Shown here piece after piece: positions 46,323 through 57,642 of a stretch of DNA of 64,000 nucleotides (the first letter of the stretch is position 1; each line of letters begins with the position of its first letter). The position numbers and the translations under genes were made by a program. The notes beneath the pieces are model-generated. The model saw nothing but the letters and a program-made list of their open reading frames with translations. It had not been told where the DNA came from and did not search any database. Where the stretch lies: contig RQOL01000855.1 of assembly GCA_013076295.1 (NCBI GenBank), positions 3,550,564-3,614,563 of the forward strand. The letters are read 5' to 3'. This DNA is from Sanderia malayensis (taxonomy: Eukaryota; Cnidaria; Scyphozoa; Semaeostomeae; Pelagiidae).

Positions 46323-47070
46323 ATTAACATTTGGCCCTGTTTTTATACCGAAAGGTCGCCGGTTCACATATCCCAACAAAAAAACTGGAATTCTACTTTA
46401 TGTACAACATATAAATTTAAGTTAATCAATCCTGCATATTGCTTCCACTAGTTCAATGTTTGCTGTGTCAACTTCAACTTTTGTTCACCTATTCCTGGAA
46501 CCTCGAATGCCCAGTATAGCACTGCGAAAAAGTGCAAAAGTTTTGTGTGAATCCAGTTTGTGACGGATGAAAATTGGCAGTTCTCGTTTTTCTGCAATCT
46601 TTGTAGATAATACGGATATATATTTTTCGGCTTCTCTTTTCGAACCACCATTGTGGGCAAAAACCAAAGGTGTGAATTAGCCATGCTCAACTTGTAAAAC
46701 GCGTTGACTGTACGCACGTTTCTTCTCTCTTTCATTGGCTGCAAACGTGTTCTTTAGCTTTCGGTTTCGGTATGACGGTGCAAATGGGTTGAAAACCCTT
46801 ACATCAAAAAATGCACTTTGTTCCCTCTGCCAGAGGCCACGCACTCTAATATCAAGTCTCGCTTCTTCTGATGTGTTTGAATTTCTCGAAAGTTGTTCAC
46901 CACTAAGAAGCTGTAGAGCTGGCGCAATACCAACATCGTTCGAAATTTCAGTTGCCAACTTGCCGAGAAGATCACGTAACTGACTGATTTCATTGGCAAT
47001 TTCATGCGACTGATTTCATTGGCAATTTCATTCTTCGGTTTCTTCAACTCACTATTGTTCAGCGTTATTT
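46323..47070 (-). mobile_element. Insert carrying a nuclease-like retroelement C-terminal domain
   Basis: The - strand frame at 46485-46958 reads EEARLDIRVRGLW, AFFDVRVFNPFAPSYRNRKL, YSQRVLQVEHG, stop (46677-46679), then FTPLVFAHNGG and LFRSAILGIRGSR. This block recurs in many invertebrate genomes next to reverse-transcriptase fragments, and the LDIR...FFDVRV spacing recalls a PD-(D/E)XK nuclease core. That family assignment is from memory and tentative. One stop codon interrupts it, and no RT is attached here. Confidence 0.45.
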
Positions 47071-47210
47071 CAGTGCAAATTGGAAATCACTTGCATTTAG
47101 CAAAAGTTACTACCCCTATCGTTGAATAATAGCATATTTTGCAAGAATTCAACAAACTATCAAGTCCCCTATAAAAAGTGAAAATATTCGCAAATGGCAA
47201 AGCATGCATA

Positions 47211-47632
47211 CACTCTTTTCGTTTTATAAGAATGCTTAATTTTTTGCTGAGCCTCATTATTCTTAATTTTTTTCTATTTTGAGCCCCGGAATATTCTTAA
47301 ATTATTCTTAGCTCGGCAGAAAATAAGGATATGGCAATACACTGCCATTATTATAATCAATGCCAAAACGCATAACTATTACAATGGCTAACAGAATAAG
47401 TCCTTAATTCCTGTAGCACAGATTTTATCGACACTTTCATCGAAATTTGGATGAGTGTATTTAAAACCATTGCCTGTGAAAAACACACCAATTCAAAAAT
47501 AAAAAGCGCCTGCTAAAAATAATAGTTTCACAAGATTGTGAGCCTGACAATATTCTTAAAATATTCTTAAATTTCACGAATTTTGAGCCTCATTATTCTT
47601 ATAAAGTTTATTCTTATAAAAAGAAAAGAGTG
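47211..47632. mobile_element. TA-site MITE (422 bp) in the satellite
   Basis: Terminal inverted repeats CACTCTTTTCGTTTTATAAG and its near reverse complement at the right end, flanked by TA on both sides (47209-47210 and 47633-47634). Removing it restores GCATGCATATTGG, the monomer sequence. The interior repeats GAGCCTCATTATTCTTA-like words. Confidence 0.85.
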
Positions 47633-48233
47633 TATTGGAATTCATTTGCGTTTATCAAAAGTTACTACAACTATCGTTGAATAATAACATATTTTGCAAA
47701 ATATCAACGAATATTCAAATCCCCTATAGAAAGCGACAATATTTGCAAATGGCAAAATGTGCGTATTGGAAATCACTTGCATTTATCAAAAGTTACTACA
47801 ACTAATGTTAGTTAATACATGAAATTTATTAACTTTAGTTAATTAGGCACGGATTTTTCATATTGCGTGACTGTTTTTTGATGCTAATCAACAACCAAAA
47901 TTAACAGGGCCGCACCAAGGGTGCGTTGATTACTTGACACAGGCAAGGTATTTTAATCTGGCACCAATCGTAAAATATCACGCATAGCGATGCTGCTTGT
48001 ATCTAATCTCAGCTTGATGAAAGTGACAAGCACAATAAACCAATCAGAGCTCCCAACACAGCAGGCTAACCAGCGACAAGCCAATCAAATTAAGCGAATC
48101 ACCACGCAAAATACTCCCTTTATAAGACAATGCAAAGCCCTCAAAGGGCAACAATTTACAAACAAAGCAACATATACATAGTTGCCAAGCAAATCAAGGA
48201 AACAAAAATTTATTTGAACGAAAGCTAGGTGAG

Positions 48234-48578
48234 ATGCCTAAAAGCAAGTCAATTAAACAAGGCATACGGAGAAGTACGCGACCTTCTACAGCGGTGACTA
48301 CTGCTAGTTCATGGCCCAGTGTTGCAACCGAAGCCAACACGGCAATAGAAGGTTCTTTGGCTACCATCGTCCGCGAACTGATGACCGCCAACAAGCCACT
48401 ACAGACGGATAGACCAGCCAGTACACCGCAGCCAGTTTCACTCGGAATGTCGGATCTTACAAGCTGTCCAGCCCCACCGATGCCTGCCACGCAGACAATC
48501 AATGCCTTCTTGCCGGAGATTTCCAGCAGCCTCGTCAGACAAATCCAGAGCGGTGAGTTTTTGAATTATCAAAATTAG
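48234..48578 (+). pseudogene. Gag N-terminal part of a YR retrotransposon
   Basis: A basic start followed by a Ser/Thr-rich stretch, then SLVRQIQSGEFLNY, which matches AYVRRIQGGEFFEI in the Gag at 54645. The frame stops soon after. The region 48580-48815 keeps only remnants (FWLITFTAGPQ). Confidence 0.6.
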
Positions 48579-48778
48579 TCACTCAGAACCTCCAGAAATT
48601 ATCTTCCCCGGCATCACAAGTTTTCCATTTGAACGGGGGATGATACGGACTTGAAGATGGTTAAGCACGATGTACTGGGGAAGGATCGACCAACAATTCT
48701 GGTTGATAACGTTTACAGCCGGCCCACAAGATCAAGAGGATCGTATTTTTAACAAAGAACCCTTTAACAGTAAATCCC

Positions 48779-49141
48779 TTGCGGCAAAAAGGGACGACGT
48801 ATGCAGCAGGTTTAATATCGAACCATTTTGTAACGAGGCTACCTGCCGATTTAAACATGTATGCAACAGACCGGGCTGTGGGGGAAAGCATACTGGAAAC
48901 AGATGCGCCCTCGCCATCAACCCCGGTTCTGGACAACATTACTACTTCGTTATCTCGTAGTTTAAAACCGTTGAGTAGAATTAATGTCGTTCATCTAGAA
49001 CTCGCTTTAGACACCCACCCTTTCTTAGAGCCGCCGTTTCCAAACCTGCAAGTTTCCCCCCTGGGGGTAGTTCCGGAAAAACATTCCGAAAATTTCCGCA
49101 CAATTTTTCATTTGTCTTATCCGAAATCGATCAAATCAAGG
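48779..49141 (+). pseudogene. Truncated reverse transcriptase of a YR retrotransposon
   Basis: Only the fingers region remains (FPNLQVSPLGVVPEKHSENF). It ends exactly at the solo LTR at 49142, and the catalytic box is not found beyond. Confidence 0.6.
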
Positions 49142-49433
49142 TGTAGCGTTTAGGATTCGCAGAGAGAAGAACAAGCACAAAATGACAACTGTTCTAAGCA
49201 GTAACTGTATAATTCTGATTCTTCAACGCTCAGCTCTAAGTTATATATTTACTCAAAGTACAAGGTTCAATTCTAATTTCGTGTACATATTATAAGCTGC
49301 CGAGGAAGGGATTAAAAGTAAATAAGAAGAAGATATTTAGTGTTATAAGAAAATATCAAGTGTCATTAAGTGCCGGCCTTATTGGCGGCAATACTACAAC
49401 GAATGCCGCAATCTACAATAGCGGCACGCTACA
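49142..49433 (-). mobile_element. Solo LTR of the Gypsy family
   Basis: Reverse complement of the LTRs at 29141 and 34315 over its full length, with scattered differences. Flanked by AAGG on both sides, a 4-bp target duplication. Formed by LTR-LTR recombination after an older insertion. Confidence 0.93.
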
Positions 49434-49635
49434 AAGGAAACAAAAATTTACCCGCCCACCTCCCTATCCACCGATAGAGGCATATCCAAGGTTCTACGAG
49501 CTACCTCTCACGAACCACCTGATTAATTAAAAGTCGCAATGCATCTGAGACGCCAAACTTTGCAGGAACTGGCAAAAGTGCAAACACTTCATATCACAAA
49601 AACTCGGAATAGCACAAAATATGTCAAAACAAAAC

Positions 49636-49760
49636 GGACAGCGTCCCTAAATTCCGAGTCAGGGACAGCGTCCCTAAATTCCGAGGCAGGGACAGCGTCC
49701 CTAAATTCCGAGTCAGGGACAGCGTTCCTAAATTCCGAGTCAGGGACAGCGTCCCTGCCC
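49636..49760. repeat. 27-bp minisatellite, about 4.5 copies
   Basis: Unit GGGACAGCGTCCC plus TAAATTCCGAGTCA. The first 13 bases form a palindrome (GGGAC-AGC-GTCCC). Since 27 is a multiple of three, the array is open in several frames. Confidence 0.9.
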
Positions 49761-49889
49761 CTCCGCTCGCACTTCGTTCCTTGCAAATGCGTTTCCTACA
49801 CCGCCCACAATATCGTAATTAACTGTTTTTAATTTATGTATAACATCATTGATATATTTACGTATTATTACCTAACAATTATGTTGTAA

Positions 49890-49965
49890 ATTATGATGAT
49901 GATGAAGATGACTATGTTGTAAATTATGATTATGATGACTATTATGATGATGATGATGATTCAAA
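49890..49965. repeat. Degenerate GAT/ATG trinucleotide tract
   Basis: Runs of GATGATGATGA and ATTATGATTATGATGAC around a duplicated GTTGTAAATTATGAT. Simple-sequence repeat near the end of the YR relic. Confidence 0.7.
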
Positions 49966-50179
49966 GCATAACGCAATGGCTTCTTCTTGCGACTCACTGC
50001 TGGACGAGTGAATAATTAATTGTTGAATAATAGCATATTTTGCGAAAAATCAACGGATTGTGAAATTCCCTATATAAAGCGAAAATTTTTGCAAATGTCA
50101 AAGTATACATATTGGAAAACATTTCCATTTATGAAAAGTTGCTACCACTATCATTGAATAATCGCATATTTCACGAATA

Positions 50180-50641
50180 CCGTAAATCCTCGAATAAGCC
50201 CCCACGTTCGAATAAGCGCCCCCCTCGATTAAGCCCCCACCTAAAAAATCATTTTTGCAAATAAGCCCCCCCCCCCCTCGAATAAGCCCCCATGGGGTCT
50301 TATTCGAGCCGAGCATAAGTGCAGAGCAATATCTTAATTCGAGAAAGCCCCACAGGACAATAGCTATACAGTATCACTTCCTTTGACTCAGACAAAAAAG
50401 TAAAAAGAAACGCGATTTTCGTGATGATAAACAAATTATTGTTAGATCTTCACACAGCACTTTGCGAAAAAAGTTTAGCTGATTGAGAAAACTATGTCGT
50501 CTTTTTTCTGTAAACCTTTGAGGAAAAAGCAAAACTTTGAATTAAGTCCCCCCCTCGAATAAGCCCTCCCCTCGAATAAGCCCCCACCCAAAAATTCATT
50601 TTTGCAAATAAGCCCCCGGGGGCTTATTCGAGGATTTACGG
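50180..50641. mobile_element. TA-site MITE, CCTCGAATAAGCCCC family, in the satellite
   Basis: Full-length inverted relative of 27950-28398. Ends CCGTAAATCCTCGAATAAGC, flanked by TA at 50178-50179 and 50642-50643. The satellite monomer continues across the insertion. Confidence 0.88.
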
Positions 50642-51595
50642 TATTCAACGAATTGCCAAGTCCTCTATAGAAAGCGAAAATTTTCGCAAATGGCAAGGTA
50701 TGCATATTGGAAATCATTTCATTTATTAAATGTTGCAACCACTATCGTTGAATAATCGCATATTTTGGAAAAATTCAAAAAGTTGTCAAGTCCCCTATAG
50801 AAAACGATAGTTTTCGCAAATGTCAAAGTATGCATATTGAAAACGACTTGAATTTATCAACAGTTACTACCACTATCGTTTCACAACTCACAACAGCATA
50901 ATTTGCAAAAATTCAAAAACTCTTGAAGTCCCCTATAGAAAGCGAAAGTCTTCGCAAATGTCAAACTAAGCATGTTTGAAATCATTTCCATTTATTAATA
51001 GTTACTACCACTATCGTTGAATAATCGCATATTTTGGAAAAATTCAAAAAGTTGTCAAGTCCCCTATAGAAAACGATAGTTTTCGCAAATGTCAAAGTAA
51101 GCATATTGGAAATCATTTGTTAATCCTTTTTCCGCCCAAAGTGTAGTTGGAAGCGAACTTATCTTTAGCATTTGGCATTGGAGACAGAATACAAGAAAAC
51201 CAACACAAGTTTTATGTGGGAGTACGCGGAAATGGTTCATGGCAGCAAACGTCTCATCAGCCCTACGCGGGGGGTCTTTTATTCAATATCTGATCCTCCT
51301 TTGTAAAGTGTAATTTGGTGAGTCTATGAAAAGTGAGAGCTAAGGATTGAGCGAGCACTTGCTGCCACAAACTACGTTCCGCGTAATCCCCATAGACGAA
51401 AACAAAAATTTACCATGGGGAAAGTATATGGTAGCGTAGAGTGTAATCAGTGTAATATAACATCTCAATGTTTTTGTAGAACTCCTGATTAAGTCGAATG
51501 TGAGGATTGTTTTTCGAAACACCAACCGTAAGGTTGATAATGTGTTGCAAAAACACGCGACCGGGGGGGGGGGGGGGATAACCTTGCACGCAAAA

Positions 51596-51907
51596 TTAAG
51601 CAGACCGATCAAAGATTGTAATTCTTTTTAGAGTAGCGGTGTGCTTAGATGTCCACAGTTTAAGTTCGTGACGAAGGCGAGATATCTTGTCATCGGCCAG
51701 GCAGGGTTGCATGATATTAGAGTCCAATATAATCCCTAGAAATTCGAGGACCGTGGACGGCCCTTGTGTTTTGTGGAGGGCTAGGTGGACGCCGAGATTT
51801 CGAAAAGCCGTTAGCATGCTGGTCAGACTGATTTGACAGTTGGAGTTAGCGTCCCCCTGTGAAAAAGCTGGTACAATGATAAAAAAAATCAAAGAGAGGA
51901 ATAACAA
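51596..51907 (-). pseudogene. RT C-terminal fragment of the deleted YR element
   Basis: ISLTSMLTAFRNLGVHLALH, then TQGPSTVLEFLGIILDSNIM, matches the RT at 55870-56847 almost residue for residue. The catalytic box is deleted. Confidence 0.75.
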
Positions 51908-52406
51908 ATGAAATGCCGCATTTTGTTAGGCTCCATAGCGAAGCTGATTACATAAGTCATCTACAAACCGGGGGTCTTGGGTTGCCGGAAAGCCAATCAT
52001 ACAAATTATCAAGCAATATGTTTTAACAACATTAAAGTTAAAATTAGCGACATACTCAGAAGTAGAAAAGTTATATTCGGTGTGGACGTCTGGTGGGTTG
52101 TTCATCTGAATGGTATGAGGCTGGGTTTCCTGGGGGAACAGGTTGAAGTGAAGGTACTGGATCCTTTGAGCAGGCAATACGGGGGTGCGACTGCCACATT
52201 CGGCCTTGTTACATTTATGCAGTGTAGAGGCATAACTGAGCTCGGCATAGGGCACCTCCGCTGTTATAATCAGGACATGAATTTTCCAGCTGGGACATGT
52301 AGCGTGGCGAAGAAACAGATATTCAAACAAGAAAATACAAGATGTTGCCTGTTCAAGCTTTAATCACCAACTGAATAAATTACACATTAAGATTAGAATA
52401 TATCGC

Positions 52407-52991
52407 TTAATCAAACACATACACGTGCGGCAAATGCAGAGAGAACATATTGGACGACACGATGGTGTTACTCAGACAGACAGACACGGTACCGGAACAT
52501 GACATACAAACACGCAAGATTAACACATAGATACAAATTTGTATAAAATTCCGAAGTGCTACAGGACACATTTTCAGGGAGCAGCTAGAAATATAAAAAA
52601 ACTCACCCCCTTGAATGCTTCTCACGTAAGCATTTGGGATTTCGGGCGTAAAACCTCCATCCATTGCTTGGGATCGGTGATGATCGGCGTTGATTGGACG
52701 GCTGTGTGTCGTTTGTGTGTTGAGGTGCGGTTCTTGGAGGTAATCGGTTGGCCAGTGCAAGCTCAACAGCGGCTTTAGCTGCTTCTTGTGCAACTCTGGA
52801 CAGACTGGTTTCAATCGAGTCTTCCACGATTGCTTTGATTTGCTGGATGTGCTCTTCTGACAGCTGGGAGGGTGATTCGGCAATGACTTCTGACGAAGTT
52901 GGTTCTGTGTGCACGTTGTGAGAGCTAGTGGTCGACGCCATGGTCGAAGCCATTGTCGTATTTCAATGACTGCGTCATTCTTTACTGACAC
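52407..52991 (-). pseudogene. Gag fragment of the deleted YR element
   Basis: The frame at 52603-52953 (MASTMASTTSSHN, QLSEEHIQQIKAIVEDSIE, SLSRVAQEAAKAAVELALA) is a clear paralog of the Gag N-terminus at 54693. Overlapping frames on the same strand show accumulated shifts. The zinc-finger part (KCNKAECGSRTPV) survives near 52200. Confidence 0.7.
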
Positions 52992-54260
52992 TTGCTTTCA
53001 GCATGATAGTAACGGTAAATAATAATCTTGTCGTTCAAAAGTTGGTAAATTTTGTCTTGAATAAGAATTCGAGTTCGTGTGTCTCTGGAACGGAACACGC
53101 AATTCAAGTGAGGGGAGAATTAGAACAACAGGTGATTTGTTCTGAATGCTAGGTGTGAGTCACGAGTGTGTTTGCCGTATTCTTACTGGTTAAAGAGAAT
53201 TGACGTATGCCGTATTCGCGTTCCTATGCTATAACATGTTAAGTCCTTTTCGCATAGATAGTGGCGCCCCGCCATTGATTTGGCTTCTTGTCACCTAAAC
53301 GTTAATCAATTTATCTGGGGGTTACAACATTATTAACAACAATTCATGACAGGCAGAAATTGAGAACATTTATCAAAAGTTACTACCACTATCGTTGAAT
53401 AATCGCATATTGTGCAAAAATTTAATGAACTGTCAAGTCCCCTATAGAAAGCGAAAGTTTTCGCAAATGTCAAAGTATGCATATTGGAAAACATTTCCTG
53501 AAAAGTTGCTACCACTCTTGTTGAAGGTCGCCTATTTTGGAAAAAATAAAAGAATTATCAAGTCCCCTATGGAAAGCAACAATTTTCGTAAATGTCAAAG
53601 TTCGCATATTGGCAATGATTTGCATTTATCAAAAGTTACTACCACTATCGTTGCACAACAGCGTATTTTGCAAAAATTCAAAAAATTGTCAAGTTGCCTA
53701 TAGAAAGCGAAAATTTTGGCAAATGGCAAATTATGTATATTGGAAGTCATTTGCATTTATCAAAATAACTTCACTATCGTTGAATAATTGTATATTTTGC
53801 AAAATTTCAACGAATTGTCAATCCCCTATAGAAAGCGAAAAGTTTGGCAAATGGCAAATTATGCATATTGGAAGTCATTTGCATTTATCAAAAGTTGCTA
53901 CCACTATCGTTGAATAATCGCATTTTTTGCAAAAATTCTACGAATTGTCATGTCCCATATAGAAAATGAAAAGATCTGGAAATGTCAAAGTATGCATTTT
54001 GGAAATCACTTGCATTTATCAAAAGTTACGACCACTATCGTTGAATAATTGCATATTTTGCAAAAATTCAAAAACTCTGCAAACCCTCTATAGAAAGCGA
54101 AAGTCTTCGAAAATGTCAAACTATGCATATTGAAAATCAATTGGACTTGTCAAAAGTTACTACCACTATCATAAATAATCTCACGTTTTGCGAAATTTCA
54201 ACGAATTGTCAAGTCCCCTACAGAAAGCGAAAATTTTGGCAAATGGCAAAGTGTGCATAT

Positions 54261-54578
54261 TTCTCAATTCCTGCCTGTCATGAATTGTGGTTAATAAATT
54301 TGTAGCCAGATAAATTAATTAACGTTTAGGTGACAAGAAGCCAAATCAATGGCGGGGCGCCACTATCTATGCGAAAAAGACTTAACATGTTATAGCATAG
54401 GAACGCGAAGACGGCGTACGTCAATTTCCCTTAACCAATAAGAATACGGCAAACACACTCGTGACTAACACCTAGCATTCAGAACAAATCATCTGTTTTC
54501 TAATTCTCCCCTCACTCGAATTGTGTGCGCCGTGCTAGAGACACACGAATTCGATTTCTGATTCAAGACAAAAATTTT
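54261..54578 (+). repeat. Split repeat A1
   Basis: Starts TTCTCAATTCCTGCCTG and ends GACAAAAATTT. Same length as A2, few differences. It forms the 5' leader before the Gag start. Confidence 0.9.
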
Positions 54579-54644
54579 ACAAACTTCGCACGTCCAGATC
54601 ATTATTTACCGTCAGTTAATTACTACGAACGTCCAGTTGCTACC

Positions 54645-56084
54645 ATGCCGAAAGCAAGCGTCGGAAAAGAACGGCGCAGTCGTCGAAATACCACAATGGC
54701 TTCGACCATGGCTTCAGCCACTACTGCTCGTAATGAGCCATCAGAACCTTCCTCGTCAGCAGCAACTACGGAATCAACCTCCCAGCTGTCAGAAGACAAC
54801 GTGCAGCAAATCCGAGCAATCGTGGAGGAATCGATGGAAGCCAGTCTGTCCAGAGTCGCGCGGGAAGCAGCTCAAGCCGCTGTTGAGCTGACACTGGCCA
54901 ACAGATCGACTCCACCAACCGCACCTGAGAACACCATCATAACACAGCCGTCCATAGACGAGTTTGAACGCCTGGGAAGAGCCTCAATCCCCATCAACGG
55001 CAATCAGCACCGATCTCAAGCCATCGATGGAGGTTTTACGCCAGAAATTCCAAATGCTTACGTGCGACGCATTCAAGGGGGTGAGTTTTTTGAGATTTCT
55101 AAACTGCTCCCTGAAAATTTGTACCAACTGGACAATTCCTCTCCCGATTATAACAACGTCTCTTTATCTATGGGCCCCAACTCCGAACTCCGGTTAACAA
55201 AACGCAGTAGCGTGAAACGAATTGAAAACATATCTGAATGGACATCAGCTTTTCTTGCATATGTGAAACTGGTTGTCGACAAATTTCCTGCCCGTGCCAG
55301 AGAGCTTCTCGAATATATCGATATTATTCGGTATGCGGCAAAATATCACACGTCGCTGACCTGGCTTTTATATGACCATAAGTTTCGCTACAAAGCGGCC
55401 AACGACAAATCTCTCCACTGGAGGCTGATTGATCAAGAACTTTGGATGATAATTTTTACCGTCAACCAGTCTCAGCTGATGAGGGACTGTACACTTTTTA
55501 ACAACGGACCCGTATCTTTTTACTCCGGAGTTGGGGCAAAACGGGACGCAACATGCCACAATTTCAACCGAGGTACCCCATGCCGAGCTCAGCCATGTCC
55601 CTACCAGCATAAATGTAACAAGACCGAATGTGGCGGATCTCACCCCCGTATTGCCTGCTCAAACGATCCAACACCTTCAATCCAACCTGTCCCCCAGGAA
55701 ACCAAGCCTCATACCTTTCAGATAAACAACCCACCAGACGCCCACACCGAAAATAACTTTTCTACTTCTGAGTATGTCGGTAATTTTGATTTTAATGTTG
55801 TTAAAACACCTATATTGATTGATAGTTTGTATGATTCGCTTTCTGGCCACCCAGACCCCCGGTTTGTAGATGACTTATGTAATCAGCTTCGCTATGGAGC
55901 TCGTGTCGGTTACGAGGGACCCCTCGTTTCTAAGGTCTCTCGCAACTTGCCTACTGCCTTTGAGCACCCCGATATTGTCTCAAAAAACCTCGAGCAGGAA
56001 GTCTTGCTGGGCCGCACAAGTGGCCCCTTTTCTGCCCCCCCCATTTTCGAACTTTCAAGTTTCGCCTATCGGGCTCGTGCCTAA
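54645..56084 (+). pseudogene. Gag of the split-repeat YR element, ending in a frameshift
   Basis: Starts MPKASVGKERRSRR. A helical region (LSEDNVQQIRAIVEESMEAS) is followed by the conserved AYVRRIQGGEFFEI block, a capsid-like section (WTSAFLAYVKLVVDKFPARA, DQELWMIIFTVN) and a CCCH-type cluster, CHNFNRGTPCRAQPCPYQHKC. The frame runs towards the RT but leaves it at a run of eight C near 56036-56043, after which only 14 or so unrelated residues follow. I start at 54645 rather than the upstream frame opening at 54525 because that part lies in A1. Confidence 0.75.
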
Positions 56085-56847
56085 GAAAAACTCGGATAAA
56101 TTTCGCACTATTTTTCACCTATCTTACCCCCGATCTGGTAGCTCTATTAATTTAAACATCGACAAAGAATCTTTCTCTATGACCTATGTCACTATTGACG
56201 ATGCAATCTCTGCTCTGCGTTCTTATGGCCAGGGCTCTTACATGGCTAAGACTGACATAGAGGCTGCTTTTCGACAAATTCTGGTCCACCCTGACGATTG
56301 GGAACTCCTTGGCATGAAATGGAAAGGAAAATACTATTTCGACAAAGTTCTACCCTTCGGCCTTCGAAGTGCCCCGTTCATTTTCAACCACCTTCCGGAC
56401 GCCCTGGAATGGATTTTAACAAATAAATGCGGCATTTCATTTCTTATTCATCTCTTAGATGATTTCTTGATCATTGAACCAGCTTCTTCACAAGGGGACG
56501 CCAAATCCAACTGTCAAATCAGTCTGTCCAGCATGCTAACGGCTTTTCGAAATCTCGGCGTCCCCCTAGCCCTCCACAAAACACAAGGGCCTTCCACGGT
56601 CCTCGAATTTCTAGGGATTATATTGGATTCTAATATCATGCAAGCCCGCCTCCCCGATGATAAGATATCTCGCCTTCGTCACGAACTTAAGAGATCTAAG
56701 CGCACCGCTACTCTCAAACAATTACAATCTTTGATCGGTCTGCTTAATTTTGCGTGCAAGATTATCCCCCCCTGGTCGCGTGTTTCTACAGCGTATTATC
56801 AACCTTACGGTTGGTGTTTCGCAAAACCATCATCACATTCGACTTAA
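55870..56847 (+). pseudogene. Reverse transcriptase of the split-repeat YR element
   Basis: True RT residues begin near 56040 (FSNFQVSPIGLVPKKNSDKF), then YMAKTDIEAAFRQILVHPDD, DKVLPFGLRSAPFIFN, the catalytic HLLDDFLII and LEFLGIILDSNIM. The frame breaks at a second C-run (56766-56772), after QSLIGLLNFACKIIPP. The residues before 56040 in this frame are out-of-frame Gag. Confidence 0.8.
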
Positions 56848-57046
56848 TCAAGAGTTCTACAAAGACAGTGAGATGTGGCAAGTATTTATCCACTCATGGA
56901 AAGGGGAATACTTCTTTTTAAACGAATCCTGGGAGGACTCAAACGCCCTGCATTTGTTTACAGATGCATCTGTACAACAAGGCATTTTGATAGCATCATG
57001 CTATGGGCCGCGATGTGTTTGGCTTTCTTCGGTTTCCTCCGCATAA
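56750..57046 (+). pseudogene. RT-RNase H remnant of the split-repeat YR element
   Basis: After the C-run the coding frame continues here: GRVFLQRIINLTVGV and the start of RNase H (ALHLFTDASVQQGI). The rest of RNase H is missing because a deletion joins it to the YR at about 56985-57000. Confidence 0.7.
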
Positions 57047-57555
57047 ATGAATTTACGTCTGGACAACGATTTGAAAAACATTGTCATCTGTCTCACTCTG
57101 ATATCAAGTTGTTACCAAACGCACAGAAACCCACTCATCTCCGGATGGACGTGAAATCGTCAAAAACTGATCCGTTTCGACAGGGGGTTTCCCTTGTCAT
57201 CGGAGCCACCAATAATTCTCTCTGTGCAGTCAAGGCTCTGCAATGCTACCTGGAACTATCCCCTTTCACCTCTGGCCCTCTCTTTCGCTACCGTTCTGGG
57301 CAACCCCTCTCAAGAGACACATTCACCAAAGACGTACGTAACTTACTCTCCCAGTGCGGTTTTTCCTCATCCGAGTTTGCTGGGCACAGCTTCCGCATAG
57401 GTGCAGCTACGTCAGCCGCAGCGGCAAAAATGCCCTCTTGGTTGATCAAAACCCTCGGCTGTTGGACTTCTGATTGCTACGAACGATATGTTAGAACCCC
57501 TGAGACCGTCTTGCTCGAGGCATCCAAAAATCTAAGTAGAACTGATAATTTATAA
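56985..57555 (+). pseudogene. Tyrosine recombinase of the split-repeat YR element, N-terminus deleted
   Basis: Keeps the catalytic domain: MLWAAMCLAFFGFLRINEFT (first Arg), SSKTDPFR, GPLFRYRSGQPLSR, AGHSFRIGAATSAAA (HxxR), LGCWTSDCYERYV (Trp, Tyr). The core-binding half is lost in the deletion that also removed RNase H, so this copy cannot recombine alone. Confidence 0.82.
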
Positions 57556-57642
57556 TACACTTACTACACTTTACGCTACCCTATACTTTCCCTGTTGTAA
57601 TTTTTTGTTTCGTTTATGGGGATTACGCGGAGCGTAATTTTT

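Larger units (their letters stand above)
47804..50012 (+). mobile_element. Relic of another YR retrotransposon in the satellite
   Basis: Contains a Gag start (48234-48578, MPKSKSIKQG), a CCCH-type block (48816-48925, FCNEATCRFKHVC), and the first part of an RT (48990-49141, PNLQVSPLGVVPEK, FRTIFHLSYPKS). These are related to, but clearly diverged from, the element at 54261. A solo Gypsy LTR cuts the RT, and RNase H and YR are gone. Satellite sequence resumes at both edges with no obvious duplication. Confidence 0.65.
51121..53366 (-). mobile_element. Internally deleted copy of the split-direct-repeat YR element
   Basis: Read on the - strand it has the A repeat (about 53031-53366), Gag start, Gag zinc-finger remnants, an RT piece (51596-51907) and a B repeat (51121-51367). 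Most of RT, RNase H and YR are deleted and there is no A2 or second B. A G-run of about 15 at 51565 sits where the element at 56766 has a 7-C run. Satellite sequence resumes on both sides (...ATCATTTG and CATTTATC...), with no target duplication. Confidence 0.8.

Noticed and set aside
53395..54305. Open frames of 60-126 aa in the satellite (for example 53395-53703, 53537-53917)
   Set aside because: They shift frame from one monomer to the next, recur in every block and have no start or splice context. They are shadows of the tandem repeat.
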